Origin: Eucalyptus grandis
Taxonomy: Eukaryota > Streptophyta > Magnoliopsida > Myrtales > Myrtaceae
Length of the DNA stretch: 64,000 nt
Direction of reading: 5' to 3'
Assembly (NCBI RefSeq): GCF_016545825.1
Contig: NC_052612.1
Span: 372,001-436,000 of the forward strand
Part shown: positions 46,060-57,342 of the stretch, piece by piece
Layout of the letters: each line of letters starts with the position of its first letter
Numbering within the stretch: the stretch's first letter is position 1
Notes under the pieces: model-generated
The model's input: the letters and a program-made list of their open reading frames with translations, nothing else
Database searches by the model: none
Told to the model about the DNA's origin: nothing
Made by a program: the position numbers and the translations under genes

Positions 46060-46860
46060 ATGTCCCAGCAACCGTCCAACCCAGACCTCGAGTCAGTCCA
46101 TTTTCTCTCTTTATAGTGAACGGAGCTAATCACAATTTCAGATCAATTAGATTGATTTGACATAGGAGAACGAGTCTCGAGAACTTTACTCGGTATTCTA
46201 CACTTTGATCTTTGAAATAACGCTACTTTCTTATGTTGTTTTGGTGGTGGTTTGTCATGTTTGCATCACTAGCCCAAAAAGCTGGAGGCGGCAGTGGAGG
46301 TCCATCAGAAAGCACTGGACGATCTGGTGAACGTGAACTCGCTCTTCACCGCCGCGGTCTTCGTGGGCCTGGCGTTCGCGAACGCTGGACAACAGAACAT
46401 AGAGGGCAACAAGCAGTGTGAAGCTGGAGTTCGGGTGGCAAGGAGGCTGGTCAAGAACGAAGTGATATCGTTCGCGTGCTATCTCTTTTCCAGCCTCGTG
46501 GCCAAATCCCTCAAGACCCACCTCTTCACCTACCTCATCTCCCCACACACTTACCAACAAATCAATGACACGTCGAGCAAGGTGCTGAGAGGATCCATGT
46601 TCGCTCTCTCCACGTCGACCTCCGTCATTGGCGGCGTGTTGCTCTTGTACTCCATGGTCGACATGATTCAGCTCCGGCTCGGCACGATCGCTTGCAAAGG
46701 TACCGAGACATTAAATGCTGTCGGTGCCCTGTTGGCGGTCAACATATTCGCGTGGGTTATCTATGTACCATTTGTCTCCCATGCCATCTATAAATCCACG
46801 AAGATCTTCAATAAGGTAGGAAAACCAGCCAGAAGATTGTGCGACAAAATCGGCTGCTAA
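46060..46860 (+). CDS. MEE60-like four-helix membrane protein (divergent copy)
   Basis: A paralogue of the genes at 4511 and 63546. The main frame is open from 46273 to TAA 46860. It carries the same LDDLVNVNSLFT block, then four hydrophobic segments (about 20-35, 55-72, 100-122 and 137-157 counted from the Val codon at 46294) and a basic tail ending KIGC, longer than in the other copies. There is no ATG at the start of this frame. A first exon at 46060-46095 (MSQQPSNPDLES) joined by GT 46096 to AG 46271-46272 keeps the frame and gives about 207 residues. GT at 46092 is a stronger-looking donor but would break the frame. The third helix contains polar Ser/Thr-rich sequence. The frame is intact. 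The function is unknown beyond family resemblance; the splice model is inferred. Confidence 0.72.
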
Positions 46861-46997
46861 AACTCCACAGAGATCTTCGAAAACCTAAAGAAAACAAAAG
46901 ATTACTCTTCCGAGCCATCGGCAGGTGCAACATTCTAAGCTTGATGCAGTGTCTTTACTTATATAACTAGCCGGGTGGAATTGCGAGATGAGTGTTG

Positions 46998-47003
46998 AAT
47001 AAA
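46998..47003 (+). promoter_or_regulatory. Poly(A) signal for the third MEE60-like gene
   Basis: AATAAA 138 bp after the stop codon, with no competing gene before the gap. Confidence 0.45.
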
Positions 47004-47719
47004 GGGGAGCTTTCTTTGCTTTCCCGGGCGTGAGTCAAATATATGTGTATTTGTGTCTATTTGTCAGCTTCCTACGTTTACAGTTTCTGCAATAATAAGA
47101 GGGAGATATTAGAACCACTCTTGTCAGCACTGTGCATATAGTTTTCTACCTGTCAATGGTTCCTCGCCATGATTAACGAATCCTGGCATTAACACCTGAA
47201 ATCTCATCCGGAAAGAAGTCCGAGTCAACCATCCAACGACGACTTATCGGAAGGTAGCTTCTGTGAATATTGAAGAGGCAAACGAACTAAAACAGCATTT
47301 CTCCCACATTTACAATTGAATATCGCTTGCGATTGATATGAATCGAGAGTCGTTATTGAGGCCAAACTCCTGGGGATACTTGACAGAGAAAAGACCAATC
47401 CTGCCTCCCCTTCGGATCTTTACCAGCTATAAGGCAATTTCGGTGTTGCACTGATTCTTCCCAGCTGAGTTGCCGCCACTAGTAATTTCATTCTTTCTTA
47501 TGACCTCTGTTTTTGTGCCGGAATTTCGTTCACGACTCCTCTCAACATTCTCATCCACTACATAAGCCCATTTTTTACCGTCTTTTTCATTTCCTCCGCC
47601 CAAAAGCCAGACTCGCATGCTGTAATCAGTTTTACACAATAAACCACATCTATGCAAGGATCTCAAGACACATTGACGAATCACTCGTCACTACACTTGA
47701 AGATATCTTCTTTTATCAA
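47004..47719. other. Spacer up to the assembly gap
   Basis: No gene recognised. The frame at 47427-47684 (-) has no domain. This sequence does not resemble the Gypsy pol found right of the gap, nor Copia LTR, nor the left-arm sequence beyond 6821. Confidence 0.5.
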
Positions 47720-47819
47720 NNNNNNNNNNNNNNNNNNNNNNNNNNNNNNNNNNNNNNNNNNNNNNNNNNNNNNNNNNNNNNNNNNNNNNNNNNNNNNNNN
47801 NNNNNNNNNNNNNNNNNNN
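47720..47819. other. Assembly gap (100 N)
   Basis: Exactly 100 Ns, the usual placeholder for a gap of unknown size. Left of it is non-repetitive sequence; right of it is the middle of a Gypsy pol. Confidence 0.99.
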
Positions 47820-47959
47820 GTTGACCATCATCGATTAAATCTATTATTCCAACATATATACCACAAATAATTTCATGTCTCATATGACCACTCAAGCTCA
47901 TGACTTCCAAGATCAATATATACATACTAAATGCCTCCATGTAATGCATCAAGACTTCC

Positions 47960-49227
47960 AATGAGATCCTGTAATAGGAAGTCACTACTTAGCTCAAATG
48001 ATCATAACTTAATCCTTAAATTCATAACTCACTCTCCATAATTCACTTCTTAAGCTTTGTTTGCAGCACTACGCTTAGATGATGTGCATGTTCTTTGAGT
48101 CCTTTAGAATATATCAGGATATCATCAAATGAAGACAATCACAATTTGATCCAAATAAGGCTTAAATATTCTATTCAATAAATCCATGAATGCAGCTAAG
48201 GCATTCATCAATCCAAATAGCATAACTAGGAACTCTTAGTATCCATAGCGAGTCCTAAATACGGTCTTAGGAATGTCTTCTTTCTTAATCCTTAACTGAT
48301 GGTATCCTGACTTTAAGTCAATTTTAGGAAGGACCGAACTTCCTTGCAGTTGGTCAAATAGGTCATCTAATTCAATTGCCTGTAGTCAAATGCATCAACC
48401 CATCCTTCTTTTTCACAAACAAGAGTTCCACAAGCTTAACCATGCTTCCTCTGCGCCACTCTAATAAAATTATCCAAGAACACTACCTTCCTAGTACAGT
48501 TCATAGTTCGGTTCATTCCTGTCCCCTTTTTGCCATCCTAGAAGCCTGCCAGGAGCTGCTCCTTATTCAGGTCCTCTGACCTCGGCGACCACTCCCCGCC
48601 CTCATCGGATTGGGTCGTTACAGGTACACCAGCTTTCGCCTGGTTCGAACCCAAACTACACATCCATTGGAGGGTCTCGTTTCGATAGGGACTAACTTAC
48701 AGAGATATTATCCGCTTTGGCCTATCCCATTCTTAGCCTCACGGTTTTATCCTTAGCGCACGAGTAAGTACTATCTCAGGAGATCATTCATCCTAGTCCA
48801 TTGCTTACGAAGCTAGTTCATTCTTACGATGACATCAAAGTCATACATAACTATCACTATCAAGTCCATTTCCAGATCTCATTCCACTAGGGTTATCTCA
48901 CACATCTCACATACTAACGTAGATAACAACATATCTTTTAGTGATGTAGAAATATAAAGAGGCATGCCTAGAGATTTGTTCCTATTCTCACAATCATCTA
49001 TATTTTTCAAACCAAATGAATGTGTGCCACTCATATCAAATAACGCATATACCTTCTTATCCCTCTATCGAAATCGTACCTGAGGTAACATTTTCGGAAA
49101 CTCCTGCTTCCTCTTGAGTGACCGCATACCTATGTCCTTAACCTGGTGGCCTCTATGGATTCCTTGGTGGATTTGGTTCAACAGTGCATTGTTGCGCTTG
49201 TCGCACCGAGCTAACATTCGACTACAA
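47960..49227 (-). pseudogene. Gypsy-3 pol remnants
   Basis: The RT region (48430-47960) matches Gypsy-2 RT (36450-36035) in content, with the catalytic Asp-Asp codons thrown out of frame near 48120. At about 48430 the sequence switches to a part that, in Gypsy-2, lies near the protease (37040-37140), implying an internal deletion. Many stops; no activity is possible. Confidence 0.65.
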
Positions 49228-50204
49228 CCCATTACGTGGACAATTTCTCTTAAAGTGTCCTATTTGCCCACATCCATTACATCTCAGTTAGCTATTACAA
49301 GGTCCTGGCCCATGTTGTCTACCACATCTCTAGCAAAATTTACCTTGGTATGGTACCCTCCCAAAAGTCGGACCATTCCAAGTTCTTCTAAAATTTCCAA
49401 AGTTATTCTTTTTCTTGGGTTCCCAAGGTTGACCTTGATCAGGATAAGGTCTCTTACCCCTTCGAATATCATTAAAGGTCATCTGCCTCTTAGATTCTGA
49501 TTGATATGTCACTAACTCTTGCTCCACCAACTGTGCCCTCTCATAAATCTCAGTATAATCTCTTATATTCAGAGGCACTAATTGTTTTCTAATATCAATC
49601 CTTAATCCTTTCGGGAATCTCTTAGCCTTTTCCTCACGATCCTCAATCAATCTGGGAGCATACCTAGACAGTTCAGAAAATTTTGCCTCATACTGATCCT
49701 CTCGTCGGCTCCCTTTGTTCCAACCGGACAAATTCAATGATCTTCTTATCCTTAGCACGGTCGAGAAATGCTTCCTATTGAAAGCTCTAACAAACTCTTC
49801 CGGTTCACATCAGTACCTGGTGGAAAGATTGTATCCCTCGAAGCTCTCCACCAAAACTTTGCATTTCCCTCCAGCTGGTACTCTACCAAAATTATTTTCT
49901 CAACATCACTACAGTCCAACAACCAGAAAATCCGTTCCATTCCATCAATCCATTGCTCTGCCTCCTCAGGACTTTCCATTCCACTAAACTTAAGTGGTTT
50001 CAGCTTTAGAAATTGTTCCACCGGTCCTTGAGGGTGACGTTCCACTCCAGGTTGTTGTTGCGCTTGTCTATCCATCAGATTTCTAATATTAGCCAATGCC
50101 TGCAGGATATCTTCCATTCGGGTTTCAGCCCTTGCAGCAGAGGCTTCAACCCTCGACAAATGATGACTTCCAGTTCGTACCATGATTTCCCTGCAGTTTT
50201 CCAA
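49228..50204 (-). pseudogene. Gypsy-3 gag, frameshifted
   Basis: The first frame (50204-49752) has a helical Arg/Glu-rich N-terminus, then the retrotransposon gag core with KFSGMESPEEAEQWIDGM and AKFWWRASRD. After a frameshift near 49800 the core continues (49758-49330) with YEAKFSELSRYAP, then a basic linker. A CCHC zinc knuckle near 49285-49240 is intact: CNGCGQIGHFKRNC. This is the best-preserved part of the element and is typical of Tekay-group Gypsy gag. Confidence 0.85.
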
Positions 50205-51109
50205 GCATTTGCCTCAAGAATAACTTGCAACTCAGTGTCACTAGTCAAATCATTAATTAGGGTTATTACTAAAGTCACATAAGTAACATAGAATGTTACT
50301 GACACACAAAAGCAACATCACACTAGTTACCAGGGATCTACGAGTGAATATCCATCACCCGTTGTTCAAAGTTAGTCAACCATTCCAGTTAGTATCCTAC
50401 GGTGTGCATCATTCTATCTTCATTTCCATCTGAGGCACCTTATCACTCCAAATAGACCATAGCTCTGATACCAAAACAGGATATGGCACCCCTCGACGGC
50501 CCCCGATCCGTTAAGGTCGCCACAGTTCGCTTACCTTTCATTTTCCCTAATAACATGTCACTCTAATACCATTTTAATTGCAGCGGATCCATACAACCTG
50601 GGGGTTTACATCTTTTAGATCAGTCCCTTGGGCAATTCATATAACGGAAGCATATCCAACAACTCATTTCCCTATATTCAGAAAACGATGCACACGCACT
50701 AAACATTTATAGGTAAAAGCCAAACACTTTTATTTACTTAAACCAGATAGACGTCATTCATCGGTACATCAAAATGTCATGGTTTTCTATACTTGGCTAT
50801 ACTTCAAAAGATGACCGACATCTCCTCCAACAATCGTATACTTAAAGTCCATCGATCAGTGTCGGCGTCCAAAAGTTACTTCCTTTGCTATCCTCCTCCT
50901 TGCGGTCATATCCAACCACTCGATCCATCTACTGGTGGCAGTGGCAGTAGAGGAATCTTATCTAATCTAAAATGTTAATCCCCAAAAGGGGTGAGTACAA
51001 CCACTCAGCAGTAAAGATCCACCAAACTACTCATTGCGTCAAACAGAACAATCAAGGTATCATAACAAAGCACATATCATTCATGCATTCAAGCATAACT
51101 TACCTTGCA

Positions 51110-51350
51110 GCCATGCATATGTCATCATACCATATGTGCATATATCATCATGCACTCATCATCAAGCATTCATGCATATATCACCATGCCATATGTGCAC
51201 ATACCACCATGCACTCATCATCAAGCATTCATGCATATATCACCATGCCATATGTGCACATACCACCATGCACTCATCATCAAGCATTCATGCATATATC
51301 ACCATGCCATATGTGCATATAACTCCATGCAGTCATGCATATCTCACCAT
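51110..51350 (+). repeat. 59-bp tandem repeat in the Gypsy-3 LTR
   Basis: TGCACTCATC recurs at 51151, 51210 and 51269, with a degenerate TGCAGTCATG at 51328: spacing of exactly 59 bp. Each unit includes CATGCATATATCACCATGCC. All three forward frames stay open across it, giving His-rich translations that are not proteins. Confidence 0.93.
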
Positions 51351-53669
51351 GCCATCGTGCATATACCATCACGATTCATATCATCTATGTTATCAAGCAT
51401 ACATCATCATGAGATCCATTCATCTCTTCATGATCGCATTTTCAATATCAAATAGCATTAATTTATTTTCATAGGCAGGTCATGCATCATGCCATATGCA
51501 TACACCCATGCACATGATTCATTTTCAATTCTTATCTTTCACAAGGATCTCATCAGTTTTTCTTTCCAAGGACCAATGTTTGCATCCAACAATTTATCGC
51601 TCGCACCCAACTTGGCATCGCGAGGAACCTCCGGCACAAACCTCCGGGCAACCGGCAGCCCCACATTCCGGGCATCTCGCATCCCAACTAGCATCACGAG
51701 GAATCCCCCCCGGCTCACACCTCTAGGGCTTTCGGGATTACGTACCGACATACCACCAGGCATTCCCCCTGGAATTACGTACCGTATACTACCGAGCATC
51801 TCGAAACTCCCGAGGACCCTCCGGAATTACGCCACTAAGCCACCGGGCATCCGGCACCCCCATATTTCAGGCATCTCGACACTCCCGAGACATCGTCGGC
51901 TCACACCTCCGACGGTCTTGTTACCATCTCAATTCACATTTATACATGTATCTCAATTTCAACATAGCATTTGATGTAACAATATCAAGGATCTCAACCA
52001 ACTTTTCATGCCAATTAACATGACATATGCTATCACATATGCAGAAAAATCAACCACTCAAAGTATTTCATCACATGGAGAATTTCATTTATTTTTCAAA
52101 ACACATCAGTCTTTTTTTTCAAATAAATCAGAATGCATTCCTCTAATTAAAGCTCCAGAAAAATTAGTAAATGACATTAATAAATTCCGAAAACTTAGCA
52201 CATTATAGACGAGACCTAAAGGCAGATATCTCATGAAGAACACAACACCACCAGAATTTCATACAAAACAAAATAGTCCATGCATTACAGCTTTTGAAAT
52301 TCGCTCAATCCAGCTTGCACAGTTTTAGAAAAAAATTTAATTAAATACCCAAATGACCTTCAAAAATTATGAAATTTGAACATGTGATATCCAAGACATA
52401 AGGGCAGATATTTCATGAAGAACACTACACCAAAAGATCCCCATATAATTCGGTACAGACACGCATCACAGCACTACTAATTCTGTCCGTTCCACTTGCA
52501 CAGTTTTTGAAACATTTTTGGTTAAATAGGCAAATGAACTTCAAAAATCACGAAATTTTAATATGTTGTAGGCAAGACATAAAAAAATATATTTCATGCA
52601 GAACACTTTTCCAAAATAACCTCATAAAAAACGGTATAGACCACGCATTGCAACATTACCAAGTCCGAACACATCAGATTACATAGTTTTAGAAATATTT
52701 TCGATTAAATACACAAATAACATTTAAAAATTATGAAATTCGACTATATGATAGCCAAGACCATAAGGTAAATACTTCATGAAGACATCAAAGTCAGATT
52801 CATCCTAGGTAGGTGGTTAAAACTTATGTTCCTAGTACCAAAATTTCCAGATCTAACCATCTCCGAAAGACCACGATTTCACCTACCTACTCTTGTTTTT
52901 TTTCTCTAAATGTTCGATATGTTAAACCTCAGGATGTCCTTTACAACATTTGTTAAGAAACCGAAGTGAAATTTCAACAAGAAAGTTACTTTACAGACCA
53001 CGAAACCACTGAAGGTCATCACAACGAATTCCAGATCTAGTCTCTACAAAGGAAAATTTTTTTACCAAGAAATACTTGTTCGTTTTATCTAAAATTTCAT
53101 TATGTTATTCTTCAGGATGTTCTCTACAACTTTCATGAAGAGGTCGAAGTGAAATTCCAAATAAAAAGTCACATGCAACACACGAAATCACCAAGAGGTC
53201 AACAAAACAGTTTCCAGATCTAATGTTTTCGTAGAAAAAGGGTTTCACCCCTCAATAATTTTCCATTTTGTCTCAAATTTTAGTATGTTATACTTCAAGA
53301 TGTTCTCTACAACTTTCATGAATAAATAAAAACAATATTCTGACTAAAAAGTCACATGCAACACACAATCTCATGGACAGTCGGACTGGTCTTTCCAGAA
53401 ACAGCATGCATGGCCAACGAATTTCTCCCCAAAGCTTCGACTTTTCATCACATCTACCGCAACCAACATTCACCATCTTCTACACACACATCACAGCAAT
53501 GAAAAGGGTAGGTTTTAGGACTTCACTTGCCTTAGATTCAAGCACAAAACAGCAGCAAACAGAGGCAAAGCAGCAACGAACAGCGGACGAACAGGCGGAC
53601 AAACTCTCTTCCTTCTTCTTCGCACGGCCTCCTCCTCCTCTCTCGGTTTCCCTCTCTCACTCTCTCGAC

Positions 53670-53671
<2 letters not shown>

Positions 53672-53718
<47 letters not shown>
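53672..53718 (+). repeat. (CT)n microsatellite
   Basis: About 23 uninterrupted CT units within the Gypsy-3 LTR. Mirror-image RE-repeat ORFs on the minus strand are artefacts. Confidence 0.95.
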
Positions 53719-53722
<4 letters not shown>

Positions 53723-54294
53723 ACCAAAACCGGCCACTCTCCCTCTCTTAATTTCCCTTTCCTTCAATCATTTGAAATGATTGAAAGCTGCATGTGGCCG
53801 CCCAAGATGGCCAATGGGGGCAGCCACACTTGGAAACTAGGGAAGAACACTTGGCAATTTGCCATGCAAGAGGGGCTCCATCCGGCTGGGCTTGGGGCCA
53901 GCTTGGTCGACGGCCCAATGGGCTTCATGGGCCTGGCTTTGGGCCGAAGTGGTGGGGGTCTTGGGCTGGGTTTTTGGGCTAGCTTGGCCTAAGAATTTCG
54001 GCCCACTAACATTTTAATAATCTATTAACATTTTCCACTTAAATAAATACCTAACTTGCCAAAATAATAAGGCCATAAAACTTGTAGTCACAAATCCATA
54101 AATTTCAATTTATAATACACATGGCCAATGATAGAATTTTCTTTCCTATCACATAATTATCCATTAAAAGCTTGGCCATAAATTTTATTGCAAATTATGG
54201 ATTAAATGGCCATAAAATAATTTGATGGTACTTCCATCACCTATTCATAGACTTTAATGTAACTAGAGGTCGTCATGAATTTTGGGATCCCACA

Positions 54295-55333
54295 ATACGA
54301 AACAATGGGCTTCTTTCCTTTGAATAACTCGTAGGAAGTTTTCTCCAGAATAGGCCTTAGAAAGATTCTATTAATAATATAACATGCTGTAGAAACTGCT
54401 TCAGCCCAGAAACGTGAAGAGATGTTACTTTCAATTAAAGGAGTTCTAGCCATTTCTTGAAGCAATCTATTCTTTCTTTCCACAACTCCATTTTGCTCTG
54501 GAGTATATGGAGAAGAGAACACATACTGAAAACCAGATTCATCACAGAATTTTGTAAAGTCTTGATTTTCAAATTCACCTCCATAGTCTGTTCGTATACT
54601 CGAAATAACATACCCTTTCTCATTTTGAACCTTTTTAGCAAACTTTGTAAAATAAGAAAAGGTTTCAGACTTACTTGCTAGAAAATATACCCAAGTGAAT
54701 CGTGAATAATCATCCACAATCACTAAACAGTATTTCTTACCTCCAATGCTCTGAGTTCTAGTTGGTCCAAAGAGATCCATATGCAAGAGCTACAGTACAC
54801 GATTAGTGGAAACTTGATTTATTGGTTTGAATAGTTTCTTACCTATTTTCCCAACACACATGGTGTGCATAGATCAAACTTTTGGTATGACAGATTGGGT
54901 AGACCACAAACAAGCTTCTTTGCTGAAATTTTGGCTATTTGCTTTATGTTGATGTGCCCAAGTTTTCTGTGCCATAAGTTTGCTTCTTCTTGAATTGAGA
55001 TTAGACATTGGGTTTCATCTGATTTGACATCCAAGAGGTAGATCCATGTCTTCGACCTATGAAAGACTGAGAGGAGTCTTTACTGGTTCCTGAATATATT
55101 CCCTCTTGAAAATTGATTTTGAAACCGGTGTCGCACAGCTAACTGATACTTAGCAAATTGTAGTTGAGTCCTTCCACTAAGGAAACATTATTGATCGTGA
55201 GGCTTCCAATCTTTACAATTCCGTATCCCACAATTCTTCCTTTGATGTTTCCTCCAAATGAAACTTTTCCACCATTAACTTGAACAAGCTTTATGAAACA
55301 ATTTGAATCTCTGTCATATGCCTTGAGCATCAA
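54295..55333 (-). pseudogene. Copia-2 protease and partial integrase
   Basis: The protease active site near 55325 reads Asp-Ser-stop-Cys-Ser: the Gly codon is now TGA. The gag-pre-integrase zinc region (LWHRKLGHIN type) is near 54980. The integrase core (54786-54295) keeps the first Asp (MDLFGP), the second Asp (RTDYGGEF) and the Glu (VVERKNR), so it is better preserved than in Copia-1, and then ends at the Gypsy-3 insertion within KKPIVSY. Confidence 0.88.
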
Positions 55334-55606
55334 CTATCTAGGTGCCATTTAATCTTTTTTCTTGATAGTGACCTGCATTTAGAAAAGAGACTCAAGCTTT
55401 CTTTGGTACCCATATTTTCTTGGATCCATTGGTGTTAGTGTAATATACGGTCTTTGCCCATACCTTCTTAACAGGTTTTCAAACCATAGGACATTCTTTC
55501 CCAAAATGGTCTGAGCTATTGCACTTAGAACATCTAAGAGCACTGCGACCTCCTGGTTTACAAAAACCTTTTGGAAATGATTTTTGTAAGCATCTCTTGT
55601 AGGTCT

Positions 55607-56053
55607 TTACTTAATTATTTCCTTTACTTTAGGAAAATCAATTAGATGAATGGTTTCAGCAGTCATTCCTAAACCTAATTTGTTGAAGTAAGGTCTTTGT
55701 GGTAAAAGAATTTTTTCAAGTTTCTCAGATCCTATAGAAAATCTTTTAGAAATATTTGAGATATCATTTTTCAAGAATGCATTTTCTTTTGAAAGATTAT
55801 CTGCATTTTCTTTCAAAGTAGTAACACTATTGTCTAGACTTTTGACATTTTCTTTCCAAACATTTTCCTGTTGCTTTAGTGCAGAATTTTCTCTTTTGAG
55901 TTCGGAAATCCTTTTGAGAGAAGTTTTGAGACTAAGACACAATTCATCAATGTATCTAGAGACTCTAAAAGAAATATTCAAATTACTTATCTTGAATTCA
56001 CTGTCTGAATCTGAGTCTCTCTCGGAGTTTGAATCTGAGTCTGATTGCGCCAT
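55607..56053 (-). pseudogene. Copia-2 coiled-coil segment between gag and protease
   Basis: A 148-codon open stretch: Ser/Asp-rich acidic start, then a long heptad-like region (SELKRENSALKQQENVW through NLSKENAFLKNDIS) expected to form a coiled coil. Copia-1 has the decayed equivalent at 26158-25780. A coiled coil here is a feature of SIRE-type Copia gag-pol and probably serves particle assembly. It ends in a frameshifted join towards the protease. Confidence 0.75.
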
Positions 56054-56104
56054 GAGACAAATATTGGCATAATCATCATCAATTTCTTCACATTCTATAT
56101 CACT

Positions 56105-57090
56105 CTAAGTTTCTGCTTTGAGTGCCTTTCGATATTTCTCAGCTTTTCCTTTCTTTTTCCTCAGAAGGGGACAGTTGGGTCTGATGTGTCCATTTTTCTT
56201 ATATTCAAAACAGACTACATCTCTATTGGATTCATCATCCTCAACAGACTTAGTCTGTTGCTTTTGAAAACTTTGTTTCTTTGGATTAAATCTTCTCCCC
56301 TTTCTATTTAGCTTTCTGAATCTTCTTATCATGAGAGCAAGCTCCTCATCATCCATATCGTCTTCAGAACTCGTGACATCGAATCATCATTAGATTTTAA
56401 TGCAATGGATTTCTTACCTTTAGGATCTTCATCTTCATTGATTTGCTCCACTTCATAAGACTGAAGAGTCCCAACCAATTCATCGACAGAAAGTGGCATA
56501 ATTCTTTGTGTCTCCCTTATTGAGGTCTTTATGTGATTCCAATCCTTAGAGAGTCCAAGCAGTAGCTTGTTTACTTTCATGGGATTAGAAATTGATTGAC
56601 CTTGATTTTCAAGACCATTCACGATTTCTATAAAACGACTAAACATGTCAGTGATAGATTCTCCTGATTTCATTTTGAATGCTTCGTATTGACCGAGCAG
56701 AATGTTGATTCTGGTTTCTTTCACTCGATCAGTTCCTTCATAGGTGATGTGTAATCTATCCCAGACTTCTTTAGCTGTATCACAAGAAGATATTCTATTA
56801 TATTCAGAGGGTGATAATGCACAATATAAAGAATAAATTGCTTTTGCATCAAGAGCTTGTCTCTTGGTTATCTCTTCTTGAGTCATTTCGCTAGACTCAA
56901 TGGCTTATTTTCCTCTTTCTGAGACAGATGCAGCTTTAGGAATGATTCCTTTGTCTACCACATCCCATTCTAGAGGATCCTTTGATCTTAGAAATGCCTT
57001 CATCTTGTTTTTCCATATGTTATATTCATTTCCATCAAAATAAGGTGGTCTAGTATTGCTTTGCCCTTCAACCAGTCCTGGAGCCAACAT
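56105..57090 (-). pseudogene. Copia-2 gag, inactivated
   Basis: Starts at the ATG complementary to 57088-57090. The Copia capsid motifs seen in Copia-1 are present, and the Trp lost in Copia-1 is kept (LEWDVV). A TAA at 56905 and a one-base deletion near 56382 break the frame. The zinc knuckle near 56210 reads CFEYKKNGHIRPNC, with the second cysteine replaced by Tyr, a different lesion from that in Copia-1. Confidence 0.9.
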
Positions 57091-57162
57091 ACTACCATGG
57101 ATCTTTAACTCCGAAGTAAAACACTTCAATTTAAGTGAGTACACAAGCTCTTATACCAATTG

Positions 57163-57342
57163 TGAAAGCTAGTATGAGCACCTAGAGGGGGCTGAATAGG
57201 TGTAAAAACAATTTTACGAGATAAGTGTGCAGCACTAATCAACAATAGATTATGAAAAGGAAATTCGTCTCTTGTAGACAACACGAGTTACGATCAAGGT
57301 AAAAGAGCGTAGGGAAGAGAATATGAACACAGAGATTATAGT
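57163..57342 (-). repeat. Copia-2 5' LTR, left piece
   Basis: Begins TGAAAGCTAGTATGAGCACC, matching the TGATAGGGCT end of Copia-1 LTRs. Interrupted after ATAGT by the solo LTR at 57343. Confidence 0.9.

Larger units (their letters stand above)
47820..54294 (-). mobile_element. Gypsy-3: 5' half of a Tekay-like element, truncated by the gap
   Basis: Minus-strand element with 5' LTR 50484-54294, primer site TGGTATCAGAGC (50462-50473), gag 50204-49228 and pol remnants to the gap. No 3' LTR or integrase is visible. The right LTR end TGGGATCCCACA abuts ATACG and interrupts the Copia-2 integrase after Val-Ser-Tyr, so it inserted into Copia-2. The missing 3' half should lie in the N gap or be deleted. 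Confidence 0.85.
50484..54294 (-). repeat. 5' LTR of Gypsy-3, 3.8 kb
   Basis: Left end TGGCACCCC beside the primer site, right end GGGATCCCACA. Very long, non-coding, with a 59-bp tandem repeat, a CCGGC/CACCTCC-type low-complexity block (51600-51920), three diverged about 200-bp repeats with AGACATAAGG-like cores (52200-52800), a CT microsatellite and a GGCC-rich segment. Frames within it (51034-51974, 53373-53992) are repeat artefacts. Confidence 0.82.

Noticed and set aside
51034..51474. 146-codon His/Ser-rich frame
   Set aside because: Produced by the 59-bp tandem repeat; all three forward frames are open across it.
53515..53780. Arg-Glu repeat and Ser-Leu repeat proteins on opposite strands
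   Set aside because: Translations of a CT/GA microsatellite within an LTR.
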